From Trichodelitschia bisporula (Eukaryota > Ascomycota > Dothideomycetes > Phaeotrichales > Phaeotrichaceae): a stretch of 64,000 nucleotides of DNA. The stretch covers positions 383,509-447,508 of the forward strand of contig ML996706.1 in the NCBI GenBank assembly GCA_010356995.1, read 5' to 3'. The position numbers and the translations under genes are program-made. The notes beneath the pieces were generated by a model. The model was not told the DNA's origin. It ran no database searches and saw nothing but the letters and a program-made list of their open reading frames with translations. Of the stretch, positions 11,997-23,145 are shown piece after piece (position 1 is the stretch's first letter; every line of letters starts with the position of its first letter).

Positions 11997-13065
11997 TCAA
12001 ATCTCACTCGTCCCGTCCCCCTCCTCCTCATCCCCTTTCTGCGTTCCTACAACAACCTCCTTAACTCCTCCCTCCACGGTCCACAGCTTCTTCCGATCAC
12101 TCGCCCAGTCGCGGCCCAGCCGCTCCGCTTCGTCGTCGACTAGCTCGTATGCCGGCGCGAAGGCAGTCGCGGGCGCGCTGGCGTCTGGTGCGGGGAGAGT
12201 GCGTGCGAGCGCTGGGTTGCGGTGCGTGTCGTCTGTGCCGCCGAGGGAGGTGTACCCTTGGTCGTAGAGGGGGCAGTAGGGGACGTTGAGCGCGCGGATG
12301 AACTGGTACACACATTAGTATCCAAATATCCCCAACCTAGCCTTTCTCAAAGCTCGCCTGCGGCACGCCACTCACCGTCCAAACATCCACATAATGCCAA
12401 TCAATAACCGGATGCACCCTCATAAAATCCGGCCACCCATGATCCGTCCTATCAAAGAACGTCAACTGCGCGCCGTGAGGATCCGTCCTCCTTGTCCCCA
12501 CCAGAATGGCCTTGACGTGTGAGTGTTGCTCCAGGTAGGCGGTGAAGGCGGCGCGCATGGGGAGGGCGTAGCGGGTTAGGGATAGGGAATAGGTGGTGCT
12601 GGTGTGTGCGACGAAGGATTCGACCTCTGGGAAGGGGGAGGGGGGGGTTATGTAGACGGATTGCAGGGCGGCGGTTGTGAGGTGTGGGTGTTGGTGGAGG
12701 GAGGCGAGGTAGAGGAGGAGGAGGATGAGGCAGTCTTTGCCGCCGTTGTAGGAGAGGGCGAGTTCGTTGAGCCTAGGGGGTTAGTTGGGGGTGGGTTGGG
12801 AGAGGAGGGGCGGTTACGCGTAGCGGTCTAGAGCTTCTCGGATCACACCCAGTGTGGTTCGCGTCTGTGCCTGGCAGCGCTCGATGAGGGGAGTTGAAGG
12901 TGATGAGGATAGAAAGGCTTGTACGCGGTTATGGATGTGGGCGCAGAGGGCGGGGAGGGAGAGGTGTGTATCTGGGAGAAAGGGCTCGGCGGAAGTGCTT
13001 GTAGACGCGGAGGCGCCGTTCGTAGCCGTCGTCGGCGCAGAGCCGTTGCTTTGTGGGGTCGTCAT
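11997..13065 (-). CDS. fad1: FAD synthase (FMN adenylyltransferase, PAPS-reductase fold)
   Basis: The enzyme transfers AMP from ATP to FMN to make FAD. I model three exons (13065-12818, 12772-12376, 12302-11997) giving 316 aa. The introns are 45 bp (GTAACC, branch CTAAC, TAG) and 73 bp (GTGAGT, branch ACTAAT, CAG). The pyrophosphatase-type ATP loop SYNGGKD is at residues 90-96. The Fad1 signature GTRRTDP is at 175-181, followed by RVHPVIDWHYVDVWTFIR and LYDQGYTSLGG, both diagnostic of eukaryotic FAD synthases. As in yeast Fad1, there is no N-terminal molybdopterin-like domain. An upstream in-frame ATG at 13218 would add 51 low-complexity residues. I chose 13065 because its Ser/Thr/Ala leader is more typical. 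The gene diverges from sulfite reductase beta. Confidence 0.9.
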
Positions 13066-14525
13066 GATGGTGGATTGTGATGTGCGGCCGGCGGCATAAG
13101 GGGGTACGAGGGAGTGAGAATGCGGGGAGGTAGGTCGGCGGAGTACGCAGCGGTTGCGGTGAGGATGCTGAGGCGAGGGGAGGTTGGAGGAGGTAGGTGA
13201 GTTCGCTGCTTCGAGCACGGTTCTTGATTGCTGTTCAAGTGTGCTTCTAGTATTCCTTGGTGAAAGGAGGTGGTTGAGGGTGCGGTGGACGTTGGATGGT
13301 GATCCCTCGCCGAGTCCGCGACAGGCTACGTCGGCTCCAATTGCTGAGGCGAGGCACGGGGGGTACCCGAAGCTTCAGCCACCCCGCCTCGGGTGCGCGA
13401 CTCCGAGGGCGGAGGGAGCATGCACCGCCACTGGATATTTTGAAGGATTCACTGGATTATTTTGAAGGATTCACTTGGAGAATACATTGGGAGAGTTTTT
13501 GAGAGCGGATGACTACGGAGGCGGAGCTTGGTCTTGATGTCTCTTTGCTGGTTGAATCTTCTTACACCGACCCATGGCTTCAGTTGATGGTGGATAGAGC
13601 ATCGTTCCGCTTCACAGCAGCGACAGCGCTTCAGATATGATCATGGGACAGCAGGGGATTTATCCAGCTCGGGCAGGGCGGGTTAATGCAGGCCGATGCT
13701 TCGAATTTGGTGTGTTGACATCGATTACCTGATGCTTCATCACCATATCCAATCCAGATGGGAACCAGATGTGACCAATACCAAGGTGGAAAGCAGACGA
13801 CAGCTCCAGCCTTGCTGGACATTCCCTCACGTCCTTCTAGAAAGTCGCACCGGCTAACGACAAGGCTGCGGCATCTGCGGCGTGAGGCTGCGGCATGTGG
13901 TGGCATGTAGTGGCATCTCATCATTCCACGTAGCGATGACTTCAGTTAGGGAGAGCGGGAAGTGGAGAGTGGAGAGAGACGGGTGAGGGGAGAAGCCCGT
14001 TAGTCAAGGATATCACTGGATCACTGGTCAGCGTCCTGGTAGGCAAAAAAAAGCAGATCAGCTTCATGACCGACGGGCTGCAGGACAGACGCTTCAGCGG
14101 CAAACATCTGCAGGGCATCAAATGCGTCCGTCTCCATTGGACTACTGATGCAGTGAAACTTCCCTTGTTCCCTTGGGGCATTAGAAAGCAGGCTAGCCGA
14201 GGCTCTTAACGATCAGTGAAATCAGATGGTGGCGTTGGTGCGTGTGTGGGATGTTCGTCTCTAGATCAGCCAGTGGACACTTGAGGTTAGAGCTAAGGAA
14301 TTGCGACATCGCAAAACCTTGACGAACCACTCGCCTGAACTTTTTGCTGATGCTTTTGCATTCTTCCTTGTCTTCTACCAACGCTTCCGCTCTCACTTTT
14401 AACTCTCTCTCAATCCTCACTCTATCTCTTCATCTATTCCGCTCCTTATTGCCCGCTGCAACCCCAATTGAGTGCGAAAGAGACAGAGACAGAGAGAGCG
14501 ATACCTCTCCTCTACCCCGCGCATC
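13066..14525. other. Divergent intergenic region (FAD1 / sulfite reductase)
   Basis: No gene is visible. A direct repeat of TTTTGAAGGATTCACT occurs twice about 22 bp apart near 13438-13475. A cluster of GGCAT-type words lies at about 13867-13920. The 100-150 bases before 14526 are CT-rich, as expected for the core promoter and leader of a strongly expressed fungal gene. Divergent control elements for both flanking genes must lie here. Confidence 0.5.
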
Positions 14526-17500
14526 ATGGCGGCCCAGATCAAGACCTCCGCAGGCGCAGGTACGCACAATACCCCGCATAACCCCACCATTTTAACTGCA
14601 CGAACTGACATTTTTGTCCACAACAGTCGCTCGCATAGCTTTCATTGCCAGCGATGTCGTTGTGTCAGTCCAGCCATCTCTAGATGTCGGTTCCGAATTT
14701 ACCGGCGAGCTGCGTGCTCTTGCGGCGGCCAATGTGGCCAGCGTAGTCGGCAAGGCCGCTCCAGAGGTATGTGTGCCGTCCCACATTGGCGCATTGAGGG
14801 GATGAGAGAAATCGAGCCATGGTTGCTAATTCCACTGTAGGTAGTTCCCGCGAGACAAACGGCAGACCCGTTGCTGTCCGTCTTTGAGCCTCTGCGTTCC
14901 GGGAAACTCGTTTCCGTCACCACCACATCCGCCATCCTCCTTCATTCCATTCCTCACCTCTACAAGCTCGCACAGTACCCCGTTGTGCTGCACGTTTCGC
15001 TACATCCCGCCGGCCATCCCGACTACTCCGTCATCACCTCTATCCGCCAGAGCGGTTTCACTTTCCTCCAATCCGAGACACTCCAGGAGACGCAGGACAT
15101 TGCCTTGACCGCACATGCCCTCGCCCTCAAGTCCGGCAAGGGTGTCGTTCACTTCTTCGACTCGGCAGTTGCTGATCGCTTCCCTCCGATTGCCGTTGAG
15201 AGCGCCGAGTTGGTGCAGCAGATCATCGACCAAGATGCCGCGCGCCGCTTCCGCGTGTCGCAGCCCACGCCTCCCACACAGTACGCCGACTCCGGTAGAC
15301 GCGCCACTCTGGCCGTCCCGGCGAGCCAGGAACCCCAGGCGAGCACTTCGGCACCAGCAGCCCCGCAAGCTGAGCAACCGGCTGTTCCCGCCCCCTCCGT
15401 CGAATCCTCCGTCGGCTCCTCTGTCCGCGGCAGCAGTGTCGATAGCGCTCCGAGCGCCTCCTCAGCTACCACTGTCGATGCGCTTGTAGCTCGGCCTGTA
15501 ACGTCGGCCGATATCCTTGCATTCGCAACCCAGATCTGGGAGACACTCCGCGCCACTACGGGCCGCCACTACAGCGCCTTTGAGTATGCCGGCCCCAAGA
15601 CGGCGACGTCGGCACTCTTCCTTTTTGGCGCCGACTCGGCCATGTTCCGCGCTGAGCTCGAGTCTGCTGTCGAGCTGGAGCAGTACGCTGGCGTTGGCCT
15701 CATCATTGCCCGCCTGTACCGCCCGTGGATTGGAGCCGAGCTGTCCGCTGCACTGCCGACCACCGTCACTCGCCTTGCCGTGCTCGAGCAGATCCGCCGC
15801 AAGACAACGAAGTGGGGTCCGCTGCTGCTCGACGTGCTGGCATCTGTCAGGGGCGGCGTTGGCTCTGGGCCTACGGTCGTGGGATACCAACTCGGCCTTG
15901 TGCAACAGGAGACGGTCAAGCAGGCCCTGCGTGGTATCTTCCAGAACCTGGCTTCCGAGTCGCCGCTCCAGAACCTGGCGATTGGGTCGTCTGGCTCTGA
16001 GTCCCAGTTGGCGCACGACATCGTCCCCGACGTTGAGCAGCCGAAGCTCGAGAACGCTTACACTAAAGTTCTGAACCAGCTGTTTGGCGAGCGTCTGCGG
16101 ATCGCCAACCAGCTCGGCAAGAGCACCGCTGGCGTTTCTTCGGGCATTGCGGCAAGCCCAGAGTTTGGCTTTGGTTCGCTGCTTGCGCGTGCGGAGCGAC
16201 GGAAGAAATTCGTCGCCGAGGTGGCCGCTGCGGCCAAGTCGTCCGATTTCGTGACTGCTGTTCCGGCACAGTGGCTGGCCAAGTGGACTCTCGTGGCGGA
16301 GGACGTGGACAAGGCGAATGCTCTTGCCCCAGAAGTCATTGCTCGCCTCAGCACGGATGGCTCTGCCCTCGCTAGCAAGTTGCTTGCGTCCAAGGACCTG
16401 TTCTATGCCGAATCCAAGTGGCTCATCGGCTCGGATGCCTGGGCCTACGATCTCGGAAACTCGGGTGTCCACCAAGTGCTCGCATCTGGCGAGAAGGTCC
16501 GTATGCTCATCATCGACTCGACGCCTTACTCTGAGACAAAGCCTATCGACCCAGCCCGGCGCAAGAAGGATATCGGCCTGTACGCCATGAACTTCGGCAA
16601 CGCCTACGTCGCCTCGACGGCCGTCTACTCGTCTTACACTCAGCTGCTGCACGCTCTCATTGAGGCTGATAAGTTCGACGGCCCTGCCGTTGTCCTCGCC
16701 TATCTGCCCTACCACGCAGAAGCCGACTCCGCTCTCGCCGTGCTGCAGGAGACGAAGAAGGCCGTTGATGCAGGCTACTGGCCGCTGTACCGCTGGAACC
16801 CGTCGGTGGACGAGACCAAGGAAGAGCGGTTTGCGCTCGAGTCGAGCCGCATCCGCAAGGAGCTTGAGGACTTCCTGCGCCGCGACAACTACCTTACGCA
16901 AGTTGTGCGTCGCCACCCCGAGTTTGCCACCAACCTGTCTGGCTCGTATGGCACCGAGGTGCGTGAGCAGCAGAAGCGCAAGGGCAAGGATGCGTATGCG
17001 AAGCTTCTCGAGGGCCTCGCCGGCGCGCCGCTGACTATCCTCTTCGCCTCTGACAACGGCAACGGCGAGAACCTGGCTAAGCGCCTGGCAAACCGCGGCA
17101 AGGCGCGCGGGCTGAAGACCATGTTCATGGCGATGGACGACTACCCGCTCGAGGACCTCAATGCCGAGGAGAACGTCGTGTTCATCACTAGCACGGCGGG
17201 CCAGGGCGAGTTCCCGCAGAATGGGCGCAACACCTGGGAGGCGGTACGCAACTCAACGGATCTCGATCTGGCGACCGTCAACTTCGCCGTCTTTGGTCTT
17301 GGTGACAGCCACTACTGGCCCCGCAAGCAAGATCGTATCTACTACAACAAGCCAGCAAAGGATTTGCACAATCGCCTCGTGACCCTCGGTGGCAAGCCGC
17401 TGACCGAAGTCGGCCTTGGTGACGACCAGGATCCAGATACGTACCAGACGGGATACTCAGAGTGGGAGCCGCAGCTGTGGCGCGCTCTGGGTGTCGACAA

Positions 17501-19305
17501 CGTCGAAGGTCTGGCCGACGAGCCCCCGCCCATTACCAACGAGGACATCAAGATCGAGTCGAACTACCTGCGCGGCACCATCGTCGAGGGTCTCCTCGAC
17601 CCCACCACGGCCGCTATCTCCGCCGCCGACCAGCAGCTGACCAAGTTCCACGGCACATACATGCAGGACGACCGCGACGTGCGGGACCAACGCAAGGCTG
17701 CCGGCCTCGAGCCAGCGTACAGCTTCATGATCCGCTGTCGCCTGCCCGGTGGCGTGGCTACGCCCAAGCAGTGGGTGCAGATGGACGATATCGCGAAGAC
17801 GCTCGGAAATGGCACCATGAAGCTGACTACGCGCCAGACGTTCCAGTTCCACGGCGTGGTCAAGGGCAAGCTTCGTCCCGCTATGCAGGCTATCAACCGC
17901 GCGCTTATGACTACCATCGCGGCTTGCGGTGATGTTAACCGTAATGTGATGTGCTCGTCGCTGCCGGAGAATGCGGGGCTGCATCGCCAGGTGCAGGCTG
18001 TTGCGCAGCGCATCTCCGACCATCTCCTCCCGTCCACCTCCGCGTATCACGAGATCTGGCTCTCGGACGACAAGGACTTCGGCAAGAAGACGCAGGTTGC
18101 TGGTGATGCTGTTGTCGACCACGAGCCTCTCTACGGGCCTACGTATCTGCCGCGCAAGTTCAAGATCACGATTGCGGTGCCGCCGCACAATGACACGGAT
18201 GTGTACGCTCACGATATCGGGCTTATCGCGATCAAGGATGCGGAGGGCAATCTCGAGGGGTTTAATGTCCTGGCTGGTGGTGGCATGGGCGTTACCCATA
18301 ACAACAAGAAGACGTACCCGCAGATCGGGCGCATGCTCGGCTACGTCCCCGCTGCGGAGACGCACATCGCGTGCGAGAAAATCATGCTCGTGCAGCGCGA
18401 CCACGGCGACCGGAAGAACCGCAAGCATGCCCGGCTTAAGTATACTATCGACGACATGGGGGTGGATGTCTTCCGGGGCAAGGTCGAGGAGCTGTGGGGT
18501 ACGAAGTTTGCCCCTGAGCGGGACTTCAAGTTCGAGTCGAATATTGATACGTTCGGCTGGGTGCGCGATGAGGACGGGCTCAATCATTTCACCATGTTCA
18601 TTGAGAATGGCCGTGTGGAGGACACGCCAGACTTCCAGATGATGGCTGGGCTGCGCGAGTTGGCGCAGGTGCATGATGGCGAGTTCCGCCTTACGGGGAA
18701 TCAGCACTTGATCGTGAGCAATGTGTCGGATGCGAAGCTCCCCGCTATCAAGGAAGTCCTCGCGAAGTATAAGCTCGATAACACGGCCTTCTCGGGCCTG
18801 CGCCTGAGCTCGTCCGCCTGCGTCGCGTTCCCGACGTGCGGTCTCGCGATGGCGGAGTCGGAGCGGTATCTCCCGGTCCTGATCAGCAAGCTCGAGGGCG
18901 CGCTCGAAGACGCGGGTCTGCGGCGGGATAGCATCGTGATGCGCATGACGGGGTGTCCGAATGGGTGCGCCCGGCCGTGGCTCGCGGAGGCCGCGTTCGT
19001 GGGCAAGGCGTTTGGCGCGTATAATATGTACCTGGGCGGGGGGTATCATGGCCAACGGCTGAATAAGTTGTATCGCGCGAGTATTAAGGAGGAGGAGATT
19101 GTGGAGATTATGACGGGCTTGATTGGGAGGTATGCGAGGGAACGGGAGGAGGGGGAACGGTTTGGGGACTTTTTGATCAGGGCGGGGGTTATTCAGAAGA
19201 CGACTGAGGGGCGGGATTTTCATGAGGGGGTAAGTGCGATGCTGTCCTATGATGGGGATGATGGCTAACGTGTGGCAGACTGCTGAGGATGATGACGAGG
19301 AGTAG
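14526..19305 (+). CDS. met5: Sulfite reductase [NADPH] hemoprotein beta subunit
   Basis: This subunit performs the six-electron reduction of sulfite to sulfide for Cys/Met synthesis, receiving electrons from the flavoprotein alpha subunit. I model four exons (14526-14559, 14627-14766, 14841-19229, 19279-19305) giving 1529 aa. The tiny first exon encodes MAAQIKTSAGA, and the last encodes an acidic tail ending DDDEE. From N to C terminus there is a pyruvate:ferredoxin-oxidoreductase-like region, a flavodoxin-like domain starting about residue 790 (LFASDNGNGENLAKR ... TSTAGQGEFPQ), and two ferredoxin-like/siroheme halves. The 4Fe-4S/siroheme cysteines are visible as CVAFPTC (1385, 1391) and CPNGC (1430, 1434). 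The length matches yeast Met5/Ecm17 (about 1440 aa) plus a small extension. All key residues are present. Confidence 0.96.
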
Positions 19306-19725
19306 AGGTAGTAGGAGGAAGGCGGTGCGGTTGCATTGTGCCTGGTTTTGACCTGGTTGGCGTTCAGTCGGCTTTTGGGTGCGCATATCGGCATCTACGG
19401 GCCGTGGTTATAGTAGCCACGTACAAAATGCAATTTAACATTGATCTTATGAACTGGGTACCCGTCATCTGGGAAGCGTGACGCCGGCGTCGATGGTGTG
19501 ACCGTTAAGCGAGGCTGGATCTTTACATCGGACTTCAGCCTTACCCGGCAGAGGCCCGATGAATGGCTTCCAACCCTCCTTCCACCATGTATGCTTTACC
19601 GGAGAGCAATGCGAATAAGTGATGAAGAACAGTCCGATGTACAGAAGATTTCAAATGGGTATACTACCGCATCTAACTTAACACCATCTACGTCCGGCCA
19701 TATACGCACAATCAGATCCCCTCGC
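19306..19725. other. Tail-to-tail spacer (sulfite reductase / MLH1)
   Basis: These 420 bases hold the two converging 3' ends. No open frame or RNA gene is supported. Confidence 0.5.
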
Positions 19726-22107
19726 TCAGCACCGCTCAAAAACCCGATATAACCCCTTCAAACTCGCCACCTCAAGCACCCCCTCCCTCAGCGCCCCAGT
19801 GGGCACCAACCTCGCCCTGAACGCCGGAAACAAAACCTCCTCCAGCGCAGCCCTCACATGCTCGCGCCTCTTAGCTATCTCCTCATCCTCAACCACAGCC
19901 TCCTCACCCTCACCCAGCGGGGTCGGCGGCGGGGGCAACGGCTCCGGTTTATAGAACCGTGCGAGCTGCTGGAGGAACGTCTGGAAGCAGGCCTTTTCCT
20001 CGTACCAATTGACGCGGGGACCGAGACCGAGGAGGAAGGACGGGAGCTTGGTGAGGGACGGCGTGTACCCCTTTACCAGGAGTGGGATGGAGAGGAGTTG
20101 GCCTTCCTCGCTGATTTCGAGCGCGAAGTATTCGGCTAGCATGTCGCGGCGCTCGAGAAGCTGGTCGAGCACGCTCTTGACGACGGCTTGCCATTCGATA
20201 TCCTCACCCGGAGCGGCGGCAGCCTCCTGCTCGGCGGCGAGGGTAAGAACTGCCTCGAGGTCAAGCGGGGGATCGAAGCGGATAGTTCCGAAGTTAGCAA
20301 AGTCCGTGAGGCCCAGCTGGTAAAAGTACTCGTAGCACAGCAAAGCATAGTCAACGAAGTACAGCTTCACGCCGCTCTGGACGGCAGCAATACGGCGGCG
20401 CTCATCAACGATACCGACGAACGTATGCGCTGCGAAGAGCGCCGTGAACTCCGCATACATATCGTCGCGCACCTCGGCGCGCAGCTCCTTAACGCTGGCA
20501 AGCCGGCAAAGCACCGGTTCCTTGTCCGTGACTTCGTACGCTATTTGCTCGCTTCTTCCCGCACCCTTGCCGCTGGTGATCCGGGGTGCGGCGGTGGGTG
20601 GCAGAAAGCTGGTTATCTTCTGCACCCTGGAGTCTGTCCGCACTAGGTTGTTTTCGTAGGGCTTCTGTGTCTGCATCCCTGGGGTCTTGCGATTGCTGCC
20701 TGATTCTGCCTGCTGCCCGACCTGGCTGTCAGTCGACCGTGCAGGGGTGAAGAGATTGGTCAGCGGTGTTTTGCTCCCTGGGAGGAGGGTTTGGATCATG
20801 AATGTTCTTCCTTCGTCGACCTTTCCGAGCGATTTTCGCACCTCGTCGCAGATAGTTTCGATGATCTCATCCTCGTGCAAGAAGTTAACTTCTCGCTTAG
20901 TTGGGTGTACATTGACATCGACGCGGTGCGGCTCGATTTCGAGACTCAGATAGACGAAAGGATGCCCGCCCTTCGGCAGGAAAGCCTTGTACGTCTCCTC
21001 GATGGCCTTGCGGATCGCTGTCGACTCGACCGAGCGGTGGTTGATGAACAACAACAGCGTCGTCTTCTTCACGCTGTAGTTGGCATTGCTGATGTACCCA
21101 TCAGCCTTGAAACCCCAACGGGCGCTCGCAGCTTCGAGGGCGATCAGCTCGCTGGCAACCGGGTTCCCATGGACCTGGCGGATACGGTCGATGGTACTCG
21201 CGGCGGCGGGTACAGATATACTCGTGCTCGCTTCGCCAAACTTCTTACACGAGAAGGCGACATTCTCGCAGTGAACGGCGTGGCGGCCCACGAGATCGAG
21301 GATTTTGGCGTATTCTTCACTTTCGCTGCGGAATGCACGTCGCCGGGTTGGGACATTGTAGAAGAGATCCTCAACCTGTATGACGCGTTAATATTTTTGG
21401 GGGAAGATCAAAGTCACGCGCTGGGGGGAGGGGAGGACAAGGGGGGCACACCTACCACTATCTGAGTGCCATGTCGGCCGGCCGTGGGTTTGGGGTCGGT
21501 GCTCTGGCCTGGCTTCGCCGGCACCAACCTGCCGTCGGCGTACAGAGCTCGCCAGGCACAGCTGCTGTCCTGAGTGCGGGTGGTGACGGTCAAATGGGCG
21601 ATGTGGGAGATGCTGGCCAGAGCCTCGCCGCGGAAGCCATAGGTGCCGATGGAGGCTAGGTCGTCGAAAGTCTGAAGCTTAGAGGTGGTGAAGCGCTCGC
21701 ACAGCAGGGGTAAATCGTCCTTCTACGCCTAGTCAAAAAACGCCATCGCCGTCATAGGCGGGGGTGGGGAAGGTGGGGCGCACATGAATGCCATGACCAT
21801 TGTCAGTTATCTGCAGTAGCTTCAGGCCGCCGCCTTTAGCCAGGATGTCGAGCTGCGTAGAGCCGGCATCGACGGCATTTTCGATGAGCTCCTTTAGGGC
21901 ATGTACCGGCGCAACGATAATCTCGCCCGCGGCAATTTTGTTGACGACGTCCTGAGCGAGCGGCTGGATTCGGCGTGGCGCGGTGATAGGCGGAGATTCA
22001 TCCGCTTTCCGCTTGACACCCCTTGACAGCGGCGACGACGACGATGATGGTGAGGGGTCGTCGAGATCCATAGCCGAGGACGGAGCAGAAGGTTGGGGGG
22101 AGGCCAT
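19726..22107 (-). CDS. mlh1: DNA mismatch repair protein MLH1
   Basis: Mlh1 is the common subunit of the eukaryotic MutL heterodimers (with Pms1 or Mlh3) in mismatch repair and meiosis. I model three exons (22107-21784, 21722-21456, 21375-19726) giving 746 aa, close to yeast (769) and human (756). The GHKL ATPase motifs are [10 protein letters not shown] (73-82, with the catalytic Glu and Asn77), TDNGHGI (101-107) and [10 protein letters not shown] (134-143). [15 protein letters not shown] opens exon 3. The protein ends in FERC, the conserved Mlh1 C terminus that contributes to the MutL-alpha endonuclease site. A ~45-residue Ser/Pro/Lys N-terminal extension before [17 protein letters not shown] carries KRK, a possible nuclear signal. 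An in-frame upstream ATG at 22209 is less likely. Confidence 0.95.
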
Positions 22108-23145
22108 GGCTGCGGGTACGGCAAGGCAATGCAGGTCTAGAGCATTTGTACAGCTGCGCAGGGATGGACGAGGGAGCGCTCTTTTCCCGGGACTGGGGCA
22201 GGGGAGCACGAGGAGACGGACGGTCGGAGAGGAGGCAATTGAGAGCCTGGGTTTACAACAGTACGATAATGAGAAAGGCGAATTGCAAAAGAGAGCACAG
22301 GGGTCAGGGAGTGGTTCCGTTGGTTCTTTGGACAGTGCGGCTAAAAACCAAGCTGTTCACCGGGTTGTTGGGGATGAAGGATGTAGGGTGTAGGGATTTG
22401 GGGATGGAACGGGGATATGGGGGGAGTTTGCAGCAGGTGGTGATAACAACCAGCGGCAATTCGTCAGGTCGTCTGTTGACGCTTCTCTGCCATTTTTGAC
22501 TTGCAGTCACAGCAACGCGGGGATGCCCTGTCCGTTGACGCCTTACCTACCGCCTCGTTGCCTCCCAGCCCCAGTCCAGCCAGCCTCCTCCTCCTGCACC
22601 CCCCACTCCCCCTCACCCTCCCACCGGTATTCGCGCCTGTCACCAGCGTCAGAGCGTCACCACACGAGGAAACACCATGCGGCAGCACGGCAGCAAAGAG
22701 TCACTGTCACTGGCATGCCGCCTCTCCCGCAGCCACAATGCCCTTCTCATGCTTCATCCTACACGTGATGACTCTGCGTAATCAGCCCTAGAAAAGTCAT
22801 GTGCAGAATGGGAACAAAATGTCCCGCTCGGATTTCTTTTCTCCATCTCTCTCCTCTCATCTCTTGCTCTCGCCTTAAGCCAATTCTGTCGCAAAAGTTG
22901 TCGTTGTAGATTCGTTGGTCGCAGTCGCCTCGTCCTCGAATATCTCATGCGAAGGGGCTCCTGGCTCCCTTGCGCTATCAGCCTGCTTGTCGCCTTGGGT
23001 TTCGAGAAAGTACATCGACTTGAGCCCATAGATTAAATTCGTCCCCGAGCCATCGGTAACTGCATCTCGCGAAGCAAATTAGATGGATCGCGCTCTCGAG
23101 CAGTAAGCAATTGCAAGGCCCCCTACAAATGCCCCTGCTGACCCC
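22108..23145. other. Divergent intergenic region (MLH1 / Zn2Cys6 regulator)
   Basis: No gene is supported. Open frames here are short and overlap on both strands. The region must hold the promoters of both divergent genes. I could not pick out a distinctive element. Confidence 0.5.

Noticed and set aside
15462-16916. 484-residue antisense open frame
   Set aside because: Same reason: it is a shadow of the sulfite reductase exon with no recognisable family.
17457-19394. 645-residue open frame antisense to sulfite reductase
   Set aside because: It mirrors a GC-rich, strongly biased coding exon. It has His/Arg/Leu-rich composition and no domain, while the plus strand is an unmistakable Met5.
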